A stretch of DNA of 45,414 nt from Methanobacteriota archaeon (GCA_002726275.1 PBSO01000005.1:2283-47696); one strand, 5' to 3'. Positions 8,467 to 17,691 are shown, numbered from the stretch's first letter. The notes: generated by a model not told the origin, from the letters alone. A program made the numbers and translations.

Positions 8467-9599
8467 TCATCTAACAGCCAATTTCGTAGCCTATCGAGCC
8501 CCTCTTCTATGGCCTCTTCATCAGTTGCGTAAGACACCCTAATGAAACCCTCCCCACCTGTGACAAGGGAGGCGGGAATCAACTGAACACCAGCCTCCAG
8601 TGCACCATCAGCGAACTCCGTGTCGCTCATCCCCGTTCCAGTGATGTCAGCAAAGATGTAGAAGGCCCCTTCCGGCTCGACGACCCTAATTCCAGGCAAC
8701 GCCGACAGCCCGTCCCTCATCATCACCCTCCTCTTGCGATATTCCCGGTTGAACTTCATGACTGCATCATCGCAAGACAGTGCCACCCTTGCAGCCTCCA
8801 TCATGAATGTGGGGACGTGCGAGGCTGAGTTTGCTTGGCTCTTCACCGCAGCCTTCACAGCATTGCGGGGACCTGTCAAGAATCCGAGCCTCATCCCTGT
8901 CATCGCCCAAGATTTCGACCACCCATTCACTACGATGGTCCTCTCCTTGCCCCCCGGCAGAGCAGCTGGGGACACGTGCGGCCAATCCACCCAAACCATT
9001 CGCGAGTATATCTCATCGGACACAATCCAGAGATCGTGCTCTATTGCAATATCTAGGATGCCCTGAATCTCATCAGGAGTGAAAACGGCACCTGTGGGGT
9101 TACAGGGTGAATTGAGGAGTATCATCCGCGTTTTGTCAGTAACAGCATCACGTATCGCCTGGAGGTCCGGATGGAAGTCCTCCTTCCTCACAGGTACGTG
9201 AACTGGGACCGCGCCAATGAATTCGAGCATGGGCTCGTAGGATGCCCATGAGGGAGCCAGAAGGATAGCCTCATCACCGGGCATCGTGGTAATCAGGAAT
9301 GAGTAAAGCATGGCCTGCTTGGCTCCCGGTGTGACCACTACGTCTTCCGCTGTCACGACTATGTCATGGTGCTTCGAGAGATAGTCGGCCACCGCTTGGC
9401 ACAGTTCCATAGAGCCAGCGCCACGAGTGTACTTCGTATTCCCCTCTTCCAGCTCCTTGATAGCCGCATTGAGGATCTCATCAGGTGTCGAGAACCCCGG
9501 TTCCCCGACAGTCCAGCGCACAACCTCGGGACCGGGAGGCTGGAGATAAGGGGCGAAACCGACACCCAACCCATCGAACCTAGAGGATATCTCCGGCAT
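8463..9599 (-). CDS. Class I/II PLP-dependent aminotransferase (aspartate aminotransferase-like)
   Basis: A 378-residue protein from the ATG at 9599 (MPEISSRFDGLG). The frame extends to 9629 but only adds a stretch not typical of the family. Seen are WTVGEPGFSTP (substrate loop), NSPCNPTGAVF, SDEIYSRMVW, the PLP lysine in NGWSKSWAMTGMR, and a C-terminal FIRVSYA with the substrate-binding Arg. The family transfers amino groups between amino acids and 2-oxoacids; the exact substrate cannot be read. It is the first gene of an operon with speD and the deoxyhypusine-synthase-like gene, so a link to polyamine or methionine metabolism is possible. Confidence 0.92.
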   Translation of the reverse strand: MPEISSRFDGLGVGFAPYLQPPGPEVVRWTVGEPGFSTPDEILNAAIKELEEGNTKYTRGAGSMELCQAVADYLSKHHDIVVTAEDVVVTPGAKQAMLYSFLITTMPGDEAILLAPSWASYEPMLEFIGAVPVHVPVRKEDFHPDLQAIRDAVTDKTRMILLNSPCNPTGAVFTPDEIQGILDIAIEHDLWIVSDEIYSRMVWVDWPHVSPAALPGGKERTIVVNGWSKSWAMTGMRLGFLTGPRNAVKAAVKSQANSASHVPTFMMEAARVALSCDDAVMKFNREYRKRRVMMRDGLSALPGIRVVEPEGAFYIFADITGTGMSDTEFADGALEAGVQLIPASLVTGGEGFIRVSYATDEEAIEEGLDRLRNWLLDE

Positions 9600-9684
9600 G
9601 CACCCCACGAGTGGCAGGACGACCATCAAGGTATGGAGTGCTTCGGATAGCCTTCAAGAGAGGATTGCGAGTCGCAGGGCTGCT

Positions 9685-9758
9685 GCACGGGTGGCAGAGC
9701 AGCTATGCAACGGACTGCAGATCCGTGGACCCGGGTGCAAATCCCGGCCCGTGCTCCA
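9685..9758 (+). tRNA. tRNA-Cys (anticodon GCA), CCA encoded
   Basis: A complete cloverleaf is visible. The acceptor stem is GCACGGG (9685-9691) with CCCGTGC (9748-9754). The D stem is GCA/TGC around a loop with GAGCAGCTA. The anticodon stem ACGGA/TCCGT (9710-9714, 9722-9726) closes loop CTGCAGA with anticodon GCA at 9717-9719. The T stem is CCGGG/CCCGG (9731-9735, 9743-9747). The discriminator T9755 is followed by CCA at 9756-9758. The T loop starts TGC rather than TTC. There is no intron. The gene ends 1 bp from the stop of the acetyltransferase gene on the other strand. Confidence 0.95.
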
Positions 9759-9759
9759 A

Positions 9760-10197
9760 TCAATCACTCTTCCATTCCATGTCGTAATGAAGGCCAATTC
9801 CCTCTATTTCGAATATGTCCGAGACAATTTTGAAACCACACCTCTCATACATTGTTACTGCCTTTATTCTGGCGTTGCACCAAATCCCCGAGCCATTCTG
9901 AGTAGCATGCTCTTGGAGGCCCCTCACTATCCTAGAACCAATCCCCCGATTGCGAAAACCGGGTGATACTGCCATACCTCGAATTCTGTACTTGCAACCA
10001 TCCCTACCATCCACCTGCAATGTGGAGCACCCAATGAGCTCACCGTTCTCATAGAAACAAAGGAAACTCGTCGTAGGGTCCTCGTCTATTCCGGGGTAAT
10101 GCTCCGTACCCCTGGGGAGCCCCTCTCTGAGGACATCATATCTCATATTCAAATGGGCGTCGTCGACATATTCCTCCCAGACCAGCCCCTGCTTCAT
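9760..10197 (-). CDS. GNAT-family N-acetyltransferase
   Basis: A 145-residue protein from the ATG at 10197 (MKQGLVWEEYVDD). The acetyl-CoA binding motif A is clear: RGMAVSPGFRNRGIGSRIV at about residues 74-92, followed by the ARIKAVTMYERCGFKIV block near the C-terminus. The fold and length are typical of single-domain GNAT enzymes, which acetylate amines of small molecules or proteins. The substrate is not predictable. The start lies 29 bp after the stop of the Pcc1-like gene on the same strand, so co-transcription is likely. Its end abuts the tRNA-Cys gene. Confidence 0.88.
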   Translation of the reverse strand: MKQGLVWEEYVDDAHLNMRYDVLREGLPRGTEHYPGIDEDPTTSFLCFYENGELIGCSTLQVDGRDGCKYRIRGMAVSPGFRNRGIGSRIVRGLQEHATQNGSGIWCNARIKAVTMYERCGFKIVSDIFEIEGIGLHYDMEWKSD

Positions 10198-10226
10198 GAC
10201 AGTGCGGAGAAGGGGGCCGAGAAGAA

Positions 10227-10472
10227 CTATTCTTCGCCTAGTGCGTCCAGACTCGACTCCACGGCCGAGAGGCAAGCCAGGATGTCATCCATCGTTGACC
10301 TCACGCCGGAGAGGCTCTCTGTGGAAACGACTATCCTCAACTCAGACGCACCATCTACATCCACGATCTCACCTTGGAAGAAACCCGGGTCATCCGGCTT
10401 AATTGAAGCCAGAAGCAGCTCTGCGCGTTCCCGAGAGCCGGCCCATACCAACTCTGCTTCCACACCCCCCAT
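10227..10472 (-). CDS. pcc1: KEOPS complex Pcc1-like subunit
   Basis: An 81-residue protein from ATG 10472 (MGGVEAELVWAG); the frame continues upstream to 10541. Pattern and size match CTAG/Pcc1 proteins: an N-terminal strand, an 'AELLLASIKPDDP' helix, a middle strand ELRIVVSTESLSGVR and a C-terminal helix STMDDILACLSAVESSL. Pcc1 mediates dimerisation of the KEOPS complex, which transfers threonylcarbamoyl to tRNA A37 (t6A). The TsaC/Sua5 gene, for the preceding step, lies at 41507-42109. The family is divergent, so this rests on overall pattern. Confidence 0.65.
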   Translation of the reverse strand: MGGVEAELVWAGSRERAELLLASIKPDDPGFFQGEIVDVDGASELRIVVSTESLSGVRSTMDDILACLSAVESSLDALGEE

Positions 10473-10555
10473 GATTGCCGGAAACACTGCATCCTTTTCA
10501 TTCCAATCTCCGATGCAGTGCATATTGTTATTAATCCACAAGAAAACCGGAAGGC

Positions 10556-11101
10556 ATGACTTGGACCCCTAACCAGATTTGGCGTTGGACACACATCACA
10601 TTCGCTACATTGTGGCTAGCCGAACTTCTATTCGGAGTTCCTTTGATGTTGATCGAGATTGTGTTTGGTGAGGCGCTAACCGAAAGGGAGGTTATGGGCC
10701 TCCCGTTCCAGGATGCCTTGTTCGTCCTCCTGTTGGTTCCAGTCGTAATTACAGGGTTTTCCAAATGGCCCCTTTATCCATGGTACAAGAAAAGGAAGAG
10801 CAAGTCGGAAGGGCGATTCAAATTCATTGGCCCCTGGAATGGAAATCAGATTTGGCGATGGATCCACATTACAACTGGCTCTTTGTGGGTAGTCTTGCTG
10901 GCAGACGGTTTGTTCCTCGAGGGCCTGATTTTCGGGGAGGACGAGGAAGCACTTCTGCCAATGGTGGCGTTTCTTATCGCATTCTTTGGCACAATAATAT
11001 CGGGTTGGGCCAAATGGCCGATATATCCATGGTACAAGAAGCGAAAGAATCGCAAAATGCGAGCAAAAAAGGAAATGGCGGCTGCTATCGAAGAAGAATG
11101 A
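10556..11101 (+). CDS. Four-TM membrane protein made of an internal tandem duplication
   Basis: A 181-residue protein built from two related halves, residues about 6-83 and 97-167. Each half opens with NQIWRW-[TI]-HIT and closes with a copy of KWP-[LI]-YPWYKKRK. Each has two hydrophobic stretches (near 14-38 and 52-68; 104-126 and 134-150), giving four predicted membrane segments. The basic WYKKRK tails follow the second and fourth. The C-terminus is a charged cytoplasmic-looking tail. I do not recognise the family; it vaguely resembles small integral membrane proteins of the DUF2269 kind. The stop TGA overlaps a possible upstream ATG of metK. Confidence 0.8.
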   Translation: MTWTPNQIWRWTHITFATLWLAELLFGVPLMLIEIVFGEALTEREVMGLPFQDALFVLLLVPVVITGFSKWPLYPWYKKRKSKSEGRFKFIGPWNGNQIWRWIHITTGSLWVVLLADGLFLEGLIFGEDEEALLPMVAFLIAFFGTIISGWAKWPIYPWYKKRKNRKMRAKKEMAAAIEEE

Positions 11102-11145
11102 AACTGTCCAACAACACTCATGAGCAAACCTCCCCCCCCGGAGCC

Positions 11146-12399
11146 ATGGCAGAGCGGCTACCTCCAGCTAAGACGGCTGAATCTGTAACGGCCGGCCATC
11201 CTGACAAGCTATGTGACTCCATATCTGACTCAATACTGGATGCTTGTTTGACCATTGACCCCAATGCAAGAGTCGCAGTCGAGACACTGGTTAAGGGGAC
11301 CAAGGAAAAGTCCTACATCGTACTGGCGGGAGAGGTAACGCTGGCAGGTGAAATCAGCGACGAGGAATACGAGTCGATAGCAAGGAGAGCCGCTAGCGAA
11401 ATAGGATACACCGATCATTCCATAGGCATGGATGCGACCAATTCAGAGACTTGTGAGGTGACTGTACTCATAACGACCCAGTCCCGATTCATCAGCCAGG
11501 GGGTCGATGGCGACATGGACTCCCAGGGGGCAGGAGATCAGGGCATAATGTTCGGCTATGCATGCAAGGAGACAGAGGGCACACCGGGGATGGATGGCAG
11601 GCTTTTCCCGCTCCCCGCAGCCTTGGCCCAGAGAATATGCAGACGACTGGATATGATAGTAGCGAGCGGCGAGATCCCATGGATTCGCCCAGACGGAAAG
11701 AGCCAGGTCACCGTTGAGTATGACTCCGAGGGCAATCCGAGTCACGTACAGACAGTCGTTGTCGCCGTCCAGCACGATGACGCGCTCAAGAACCGATTCG
11801 GGGGGGATGTAGACGCAGAGCAAGAGTTCGTCCATGAGCAGGTACGCAAGCACGTAGTCGAGCATGCGATACCCGGGAATTGGATTTCCTCCGGCTACAA
11901 GCTGATAGTCAATGGCACGGGGAGGTTCGCAGACCCAGGCGGCCCCTACTCGGATGCCGGGCTCACCGGTCGGAAGATCATAGTGGACACATACGGAGGG
12001 GGTATGCATGGAGGCGGAGCATTCAGCGGGAAGGACCCATCTAAGGTCGATAGAACCGCTGCATATCATGCTAGATGGGCAGCCAAGCATGTTGTTGCAT
12101 CCGGATTAGCTGAACGATGCGAGATACAGGTTTCCTACGCCATAGGAGTACCACACCCCATCAGCCTGCTCGCAGACACCTCGGGAACCGGGGCCATCCC
12201 TGACGAGGAGCTCTCTCACAGGCTCCTGAAATCATTCGATTGGAGGCCAGCTGCGATGATCAGGGACCTAGACCTGAAGCGACCCATCTACCGAAAGACG
12301 GCTTCAGGGGGGCACTTCGGAAGATCACCGACGAGCGAAGGCCACTTCCCTTGGGAGCAGATTCACCAAGATAGGATAGAAGCACTCCATAACTCGTAA
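11146..12399 (+). CDS. metK: S-adenosylmethionine synthetase, bacterial type
   Basis: A 417-residue protein from ATG 11146, placing AESVTAGHPDKLCDSISD at residue 10 as in bacterial/eukaryotic MetK. An in-frame ATG at 11098 overlaps the previous stop (ATGA) and would add 16 residues. Diagnostic blocks include GDQGIMFGYAC, the GGG-rich loop DTYGGGMHGGGAFSGKDPSKVDRT, and C-terminal GHFGR. It condenses ATP and methionine into AdoMet. Most archaea use a different, sequence-divergent MAT, so a bacterial-type enzyme suggests gene acquisition. It could supply the AdoMet used by SpeD at 8044-8466. Confidence 0.95.
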   Translation: MAERLPPAKTAESVTAGHPDKLCDSISDSILDACLTIDPNARVAVETLVKGTKEKSYIVLAGEVTLAGEISDEEYESIARRAASEIGYTDHSIGMDATNSETCEVTVLITTQSRFISQGVDGDMDSQGAGDQGIMFGYACKETEGTPGMDGRLFPLPAALAQRICRRLDMIVASGEIPWIRPDGKSQVTVEYDSEGNPSHVQTVVVAVQHDDALKNRFGGDVDAEQEFVHEQVRKHVVEHAIPGNWISSGYKLIVNGTGRFADPGGPYSDAGLTGRKIIVDTYGGGMHGGGAFSGKDPSKVDRTAAYHARWAAKHVVASGLAERCEIQVSYAIGVPHPISLLADTSGTGAIPDEELSHRLLKSFDWRPAAMIRDLDLKRPIYRKTASGGHFGRSPTSEGHFPWEQIHQDRIEALHNS

Positions 12400-12401
12400 T
12401 T

Positions 12402-12462
12402 AGCGTGAATTACTACCACTGTTGGACATGTCCGGTACGCCTACTTTGGTTCAATTCACGCT
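12402..12462. repeat. Inverted repeat with internal palindrome between metK and the giant surface protein
   Basis: AGCGTGAATT at 12402-12411 is perfectly complementary to AATTCACGCT at 12453-12462. The 41-nt interior holds the 10-bp palindrome GGACATGTCC at 12424-12433. The left arm begins 2 bp after the metK stop, and the right arm ends 10 bp before the start of the next gene. It could form a terminator-like stem-loop for metK, or be an operator or attenuator for the 5-kb gene downstream. Confidence 0.5.
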
Positions 12463-12471
12463 TGCCGTGGC

Positions 12472-15400
12472 ATGGTTCGAGCCACCGCAGACGGAAGCAA
12501 TAGAATATCAGCCAAGAGAAATACTGGCAAATCTCAGATGTCAGTTCTGATTGCAACAATACTAGTAGCCTCCCTATTCGCTCCTTCGGTGTCACTTGGT
12601 AGCATCTCCCTCGAACCAGAACAAACCAGGTACAACACCGCCAACAACACCACAGACGAGGCAGCCACGCAAGCGCTTCTCTCGAACCTGAACACATCCA
12701 ACCCGATAGAGGTAACTGGAATCATGGACGACCAGGGAAGGGTCCACCTGGTGTGGATTGAGAATGGCTCGTTACCAATGCTACAGTATGCGTTGATTTC
12801 CACAAACGGGATCGACTCCGTTCTCATTGCCAACACCCTAGTCGGCCAGAGCAACTACACAGAGGTCTCCAGCCCCTCCATGGTCCTCGACTCCGACAAT
12901 AACGCGCATATCGTCTGGGCAATCACTGATGTCGAGATACTTTACTCAATACTGGACCCTTCCGAGGATGATCAAGACGGCTCGACGGGCGATGTGTACA
13001 ACATGACGCTCACCAGCGAATACATCATTGCCGATGGCACTGGAATTCGCAACGACCCGGACATCGCAGTCGACTCGAATGATGCTATGCACATAGTATG
13101 GGTCGATACGTACGACCCTCAGGGACTCTACTTCGGAACGCCGCTGATCTACTACAAGATGGTTGCAATGAACTCCACCGGAGGGGTCGAGGTCGTGATC
13201 AACAACACACTCGTAACCCCTGCACTGGGGTACAAGGGTAACCCAGCAGTTTCGATAGGCGCCAACAACACTGTTATCGTGGTATGGGAGGACACCCGTG
13301 GAAGCCTGATTGAGTACGTAGGGCTCCTTGACACATCTGGTTCGATGACCGCCGAGTGGGAGGACATGTGCGCTGTCTTCTACGGAGGAAACCTGACCAG
13401 CGGCGAGTATTTCCAAGGAGTGAAGCCACTGCTGGAGACAGCGAGCATCACAGTTCTTGAGACACTCTATGCCCTGAGCGGACAGATGGCCCATGCATCT
13501 GGACACAAGAACTGCGAGGACGGCTACGCCACTGGTGGAAATGGTACTGCAGGACCAAGAACCGACTACCTCGGGCAAATTCCGACAGACAACTCCGGCG
13601 GAATCAGGGCACTCACTGAGGCCGTTTACAATGAAAGCGCTCTCAGCATCCCCACTGACTGGGGTTACTACAGTGAGATGTGGGGTCCAGCATCGACATG
13701 GGCCTGCACCTCATGGAGGGATTACTCGTCAATGACTCCCGGCAACCCCCCCTCATCTGCAGACCACTCGTGGAACCCAAATGCGACCAAGCTGATTATT
13801 CCTGTTTCTGATGAAGGGCCATATGGCGGTTCCGGCAATGGCTACCAGGCACAGGAAGCCGATGACTACCAGAGCATCAGAGAGGCTCACGACGCCTGCG
13901 TCAATGCGGGGATTATTCCAATCCCCATAGCTGGAACAACTTCCTACGGTGCTAATACCATATGGGCTAACGACACCCATGTACGATCCCATATGATGGA
14001 CCTAGCACAATGCAATGGAAACTTCACCGGCCTCGCAGACAGAACCTGTGACGGACTAACCACAGCCACAAAGGACGCAGGAGGCGAGATGTTCCTCTAC
14101 CCATCAGACAACATGGCCAACTTCGAGGGCGACTTCGAATCGGGTTACCTCACAAATGGTTGGGGGGTATCAGGATCCTCGGACGCGTGGTCAGTTGAAG
14201 CAGCCGACAATGGACTGGTCTACTCCCAGGCGAACCTGTGCGACATAGGTGGGACCACAGGCAACCCATCCTTCTACTCAGTTTCCTGCAACTACACACA
14301 ACCAGCTGGAGAGACCGTAGACTTGACGGTGAATGTGGACAACTGGGCTTCAGAGTTCAGCATGGACGTCCTACTTCCTGATGGCACGGTCGCCTCATTC
14401 AACAGTAGCTCAGTGTACAACCAATACAGCGGGGTTCTGGTAAGCTTCACCGGTGCCGGTAACTACACCATCTTCCTGAATGACACCTATGGAGACGGGG
14501 GGACCTCCGTATCAGCCGACTACACCTACGTCTCATCCACAAACCCATCTTCAACGCCAATATCAGGAATATATTCCGCGCAATCAGGCGCAATCACCCA
14601 TACGGAGAGCTCCAATCTCGAGTTCACAGGCGTCCTAGCCAACGGAACTGTCAGCTTCTCCTACAACGTATCTTCTGAGGCGGGCTACGACTTCCTCAAG
14701 TTCTACCTGGACGGCATTCAGCTTGCTCAGTGGTCCGGCTCCCAGAGTGGGAACTTCTCGACCCCAGTCTCCCTAGGTCAGCACACGCTGAAGTGGGCAT
14801 ATGTCAAGGACAGCAGCGTAAGCGTCGGGAATGACGCAGCATGGGTCGATGACGTCACCATACCGGTCGCGAATTACACGGAGGAGGTAAACGCGCTAGT
14901 CCAATCCATCATAGCGCTGACGACGAGTAGTGGCTCGACCGAGACATACCTGTCGGTGCTTGATCCGTATTCAATGATTAGCAACCCAAGGAGCACTTGG
15001 AGCATGGGCGACCCGGGCCACAGCGTGGACTCCGAAACAGGAGAGTATGTGGAGGACACAGGACCATCTGTAGACTACGTATGGCAGGATGGAATCGGTT
15101 GGAGCACTATCGGCCACTTGGTAATAGTAAACGACACCCGCCTCACCAACGGCCATGGCTGGAGCGTCAGCCCAGAGGTGAATAGCGACGACAATGGAAA
15201 CGTACACGTCGTCTGGGTAGATGGCCGCTCCGAGGAGCACAGCCGGACCGCTCCTTCACAATTGCACTACATGCAGATGGACCTGTCTCGTGCCGGGCCC
15301 TTCGATGGCGAGGCAGACGGACTTGACCTCAGCACAGTATCCGTAGTCACAGACTCACTCGTCCCGGGATCCGACATGACATGGGGCGCCAACCCGAGAG

Positions 15401-17637
15401 TGGACTTCGATAACGATGGCTCCGTGCATGTTACATGGTTCGAATCATCCCCCGACGCCGCTGATGGAGAGGGAGTCGTAGAGCTCCGATGGACCAGAAT
15501 TACAACACCCCAGCTCGATCAAAACGGCCAACTGCCACTTGGACAGAGCTTGGATGAAGCATATGGCGTAATTAACACCAGGATAATTGCCCAGAGCACA
15601 AGCAATCTGATGGGCGTGTTCGGGGATGGGATAAGCTCCGGCTCACAGCCCATTGTGAACTTCGATTGGCCAAACAGGGACATCGTGTGGACAACCCCTG
15701 ACTGCGAGGAATCGGAGACCGTTACAGAGGACCAGTGGGATGTATGCATGTGGTCAGAGAACGTGTATCAGATGGATCTAGATCTAGCTGAAAGCCAAGA
15801 GGAAGAGATCACGCTTTATCCGGGAGAGGCTACTACAATCAACTTCATACTAAGGGGAATCACCGTTCCAGGCGGAAGCGACATAGTAATTGCAGACTCT
15901 TCGGATGTACCGACAAACTGGTTCTTCGACATAGGTTTCTCTGGGAACTACCAGCCCACGACCACGTTAGTGGAAGGGATCAACTCGGATTTGGACCTCT
16001 TCTTGAGAGCACCCAGCCTAAGGGACGTCAATCAAGACCAGTTCTTCGAAGTCACGGTTTCGGTAACCTCATCCACGATGGAACAGGCCACAGCCGATAT
16101 CACCATCCTCGTAAATCTGGTCAACGAGGGCGACTGGGACGATGATGATATGGACGGAATACCCGATTGGGACGATGACTGCCAGTTCGGGGACACCGAT
16201 TGGACATCGAACTTCCAGTCCGACCACGACTCTGATGGCTGCCGAGACTCCACTGAAGACACGGATGACGACAACGACGGACTTCCCGACTCGGAGGACG
16301 CCTGCCCCTCTGGGGTCATTGGCGAATACCTCGATGCCGATGCAGACGGCTGCGATGACCTCACAGAGGATCCGGACACCGACGGCGATGGCGTAGAGAA
16401 TCACCTCGACCAATGCCCGAATGGGGCACAGTACTGGGCGGACTTCGCAGAAGATCACGATGGAGATGGCTGCAGAGACGGCGATGAGGACAACAATGAC
16501 GACAACGACCCGTTCGAGGACTCAGAAGATGAGTGTCCCAAGGGAGAGGTTGGTTGGTCCGATCCAATTTTCGACAATGACCAAGACGGGTGTCACGACC
16601 TAGCAGAGGACAGAGACGACGATAACGACGGAGTCCCAGATGAAAACGACCTATGCCCCCAGGGAATGACAGTATGGTTCTCCGAGCCATCCGGGGATTT
16701 CGATGCCGATGGATGTCACGACCTAGCAGAGGATGCAGACGACGACAACGACGGGGTCCCAGATGAAATCGACAGTTGCCTGATGGGGCTATCCAATTGG
16801 AAATCTACCCTGATAACTGATTGGGACTCTGATGGCTGCCATGACGAGATGGAGGACGCTGACGACGACAACGATGGCATATTGGACCACGCCGACCTTT
16901 GCAAGCGAAGCACCCCAATTGGCCCAGGTGTCGATTTGGATGTAGATGGGTGCAACGATGAAACGGAAGACACCGATCTGGATAATGACGGAGTAGAAAC
17001 CCCCTCAGACAACTGTGAGGACGATCCAACATCGGGATGGGTATCTACTACATGGAATGACGTTGACCAGGACGGGTGTGTTGACACAGACGACTGGGAC
17101 GACGACAACGACGGCGTACCCGACCCGATCGACGACTGCCCTTCAACGCAGTTCTTGACCGTCGACATGGACCGAGATGGCTGTATGGACGACACGGAGG
17201 ACTTGGACGACGACAACGACGGCGTACCTGACTCGAGAGACCTCTGCCCTGTTGGAATAATGAATTGGATCTCAGATAGATCGACAGACATTGACAACGA
17301 CGGCTGCATGGATTCCGTAGAGGACGACAATGTCCCCAATGCATTACTGGCCACAGTCACGGGAAGTGCATTCTCCACCCTGATGGTTGGAAGTGCTGCC
17401 ATACTTCTAGTAGCTGCTGCGGTGCTGGCTAGAAGGAGTCGCAACTCTCCCCTACGTGGCTATTCAGATGGAACATGGGAAGTCGAATCAACCATGTCAG
17501 AAGGTGAAAGGGCAGCTACTCAGAATCCCGATCCGAAGGAAGAGGGAATCAGAAAACTATCCGATATGGGGTATTCTCCAGAAGTAGCCAAGGCAATACT
17601 CGATGCCGAGGAAAGAGCTCGAAGGAGACGTAACTGA
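12472..17637 (+). CDS. Giant secreted, membrane-anchored surface protein with VWA-like, propeller and TSP3-like Asp repeats
   Basis: A 1721-residue protein. A signal peptide (MSVLIATILVASLFAPSVSLG) lies at residues 23-43, so ATG 12538 is an alternative start. Six 'VHVVW-D'-type strands, such as VHLVWIENG, MHIVWVDTYD and VHVVWVDGRS, suggest a sialidase/BNR-like propeller. A VWA-like segment with MIDAS motif DTSGS (about residue 287) and many N-glycosylation-type sequons lies between the fourth and fifth. Residues about 1220-1620 hold ten thrombospondin-type-3-like units pairing DDDNDGVPD..D.C with D.D.DGC.D, probably binding Ca2+ with disulfides. A TM segment (about 1623-1653) and a cytoplasmic tail follow. 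The tail ends in a UBA-like motif, KLSDMGYSPEVAKAILDAEE. It is presumably a cell-surface adhesin, sensor or structural protein. Confidence 0.88.
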   Translation: MVRATADGSNRISAKRNTGKSQMSVLIATILVASLFAPSVSLGSISLEPEQTRYNTANNTTDEAATQALLSNLNTSNPIEVTGIMDDQGRVHLVWIENGSLPMLQYALISTNGIDSVLIANTLVGQSNYTEVSSPSMVLDSDNNAHIVWAITDVEILYSILDPSEDDQDGSTGDVYNMTLTSEYIIADGTGIRNDPDIAVDSNDAMHIVWVDTYDPQGLYFGTPLIYYKMVAMNSTGGVEVVINNTLVTPALGYKGNPAVSIGANNTVIVVWEDTRGSLIEYVGLLDTSGSMTAEWEDMCAVFYGGNLTSGEYFQGVKPLLETASITVLETLYALSGQMAHASGHKNCEDGYATGGNGTAGPRTDYLGQIPTDNSGGIRALTEAVYNESALSIPTDWGYYSEMWGPASTWACTSWRDYSSMTPGNPPSSADHSWNPNATKLIIPVSDEGPYGGSGNGYQAQEADDYQSIREAHDACVNAGIIPIPIAGTTSYGANTIWANDTHVRSHMMDLAQCNGNFTGLADRTCDGLTTATKDAGGEMFLYPSDNMANFEGDFESGYLTNGWGVSGSSDAWSVEAADNGLVYSQANLCDIGGTTGNPSFYSVSCNYTQPAGETVDLTVNVDNWASEFSMDVLLPDGTVASFNSSSVYNQYSGVLVSFTGAGNYTIFLNDTYGDGGTSVSADYTYVSSTNPSSTPISGIYSAQSGAITHTESSNLEFTGVLANGTVSFSYNVSSEAGYDFLKFYLDGIQLAQWSGSQSGNFSTPVSLGQHTLKWAYVKDSSVSVGNDAAWVDDVTIPVANYTEEVNALVQSIIALTTSSGSTETYLSVLDPYSMISNPRSTWSMGDPGHSVDSETGEYVEDTGPSVDYVWQDGIGWSTIGHLVIVNDTRLTNGHGWSVSPEVNSDDNGNVHVVWVDGRSEEHSRTAPSQLHYMQMDLSRAGPFDGEADGLDLSTVSVVTDSLVPGSDMTWGANPRVDFDNDGSVHVTWFESSPDAADGEGVVELRWTRITTPQLDQNGQLPLGQSLDEAYGVINTRIIAQSTSNLMGVFGDGISSGSQPIVNFDWPNRDIVWTTPDCEESETVTEDQWDVCMWSENVYQMDLDLAESQEEEITLYPGEATTINFILRGITVPGGSDIVIADSSDVPTNWFFDIGFSGNYQPTTTLVEGINSDLDLFLRAPSLRDVNQDQFFEVTVSVTSSTMEQATADITILVNLVNEGDWDDDDMDGIPDWDDDCQFGDTDWTSNFQSDHDSDGCRDSTEDTDDDNDGLPDSEDACPSGVIGEYLDADADGCDDLTEDPDTDGDGVENHLDQCPNGAQYWADFAEDHDGDGCRDGDEDNNDDNDPFEDSEDECPKGEVGWSDPIFDNDQDGCHDLAEDRDDDNDGVPDENDLCPQGMTVWFSEPSGDFDADGCHDLAEDADDDNDGVPDEIDSCLMGLSNWKSTLITDWDSDGCHDEMEDADDDNDGILDHADLCKRSTPIGPGVDLDVDGCNDETEDTDLDNDGVETPSDNCEDDPTSGWVSTTWNDVDQDGCVDTDDWDDDNDGVPDPIDDCPSTQFLTVDMDRDGCMDDTEDLDDDNDGVPDSRDLCPVGIMNWISDRSTDIDNDGCMDSVEDDNVPNALLATVTGSAFSTLMVGSAAILLVAAAVLARRSRNSPLRGYSDGTWEVESTMSEGERAATQNPDPKEEGIRKLSDMGYSPEVAKAILDAEERARRRRN

Positions 17638-17691
17638 TTGCGGAGTAGCACCTATGAAGCACTTTGATAACCTCCACTATGCACTGGGGTG

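Noticed and set aside
9685-9758. Intron in tRNA-Cys
   Set aside because: The anticodon loop is exactly 7 nt and all stems close; no insertion is present.
10765-11145. Upstream extension of the metK frame
   Set aside because: It runs through the duplicated membrane-protein gene in another frame and matches nothing; MetK homologues begin near 11146.
11102-11145. SAM-responsive riboswitch before metK
   Set aside because: Only 44 bp separate the genes, with a poly-C run and no visible stems, and the upstream sequence is coding.
16129-17330. CRISPR-like or satellite repeat
   Set aside because: The regular GACGACGACAACGACGG pattern encodes Asp-rich TSP3-like units in one long frame with variable spacing; it is a protein repeat, not an array.
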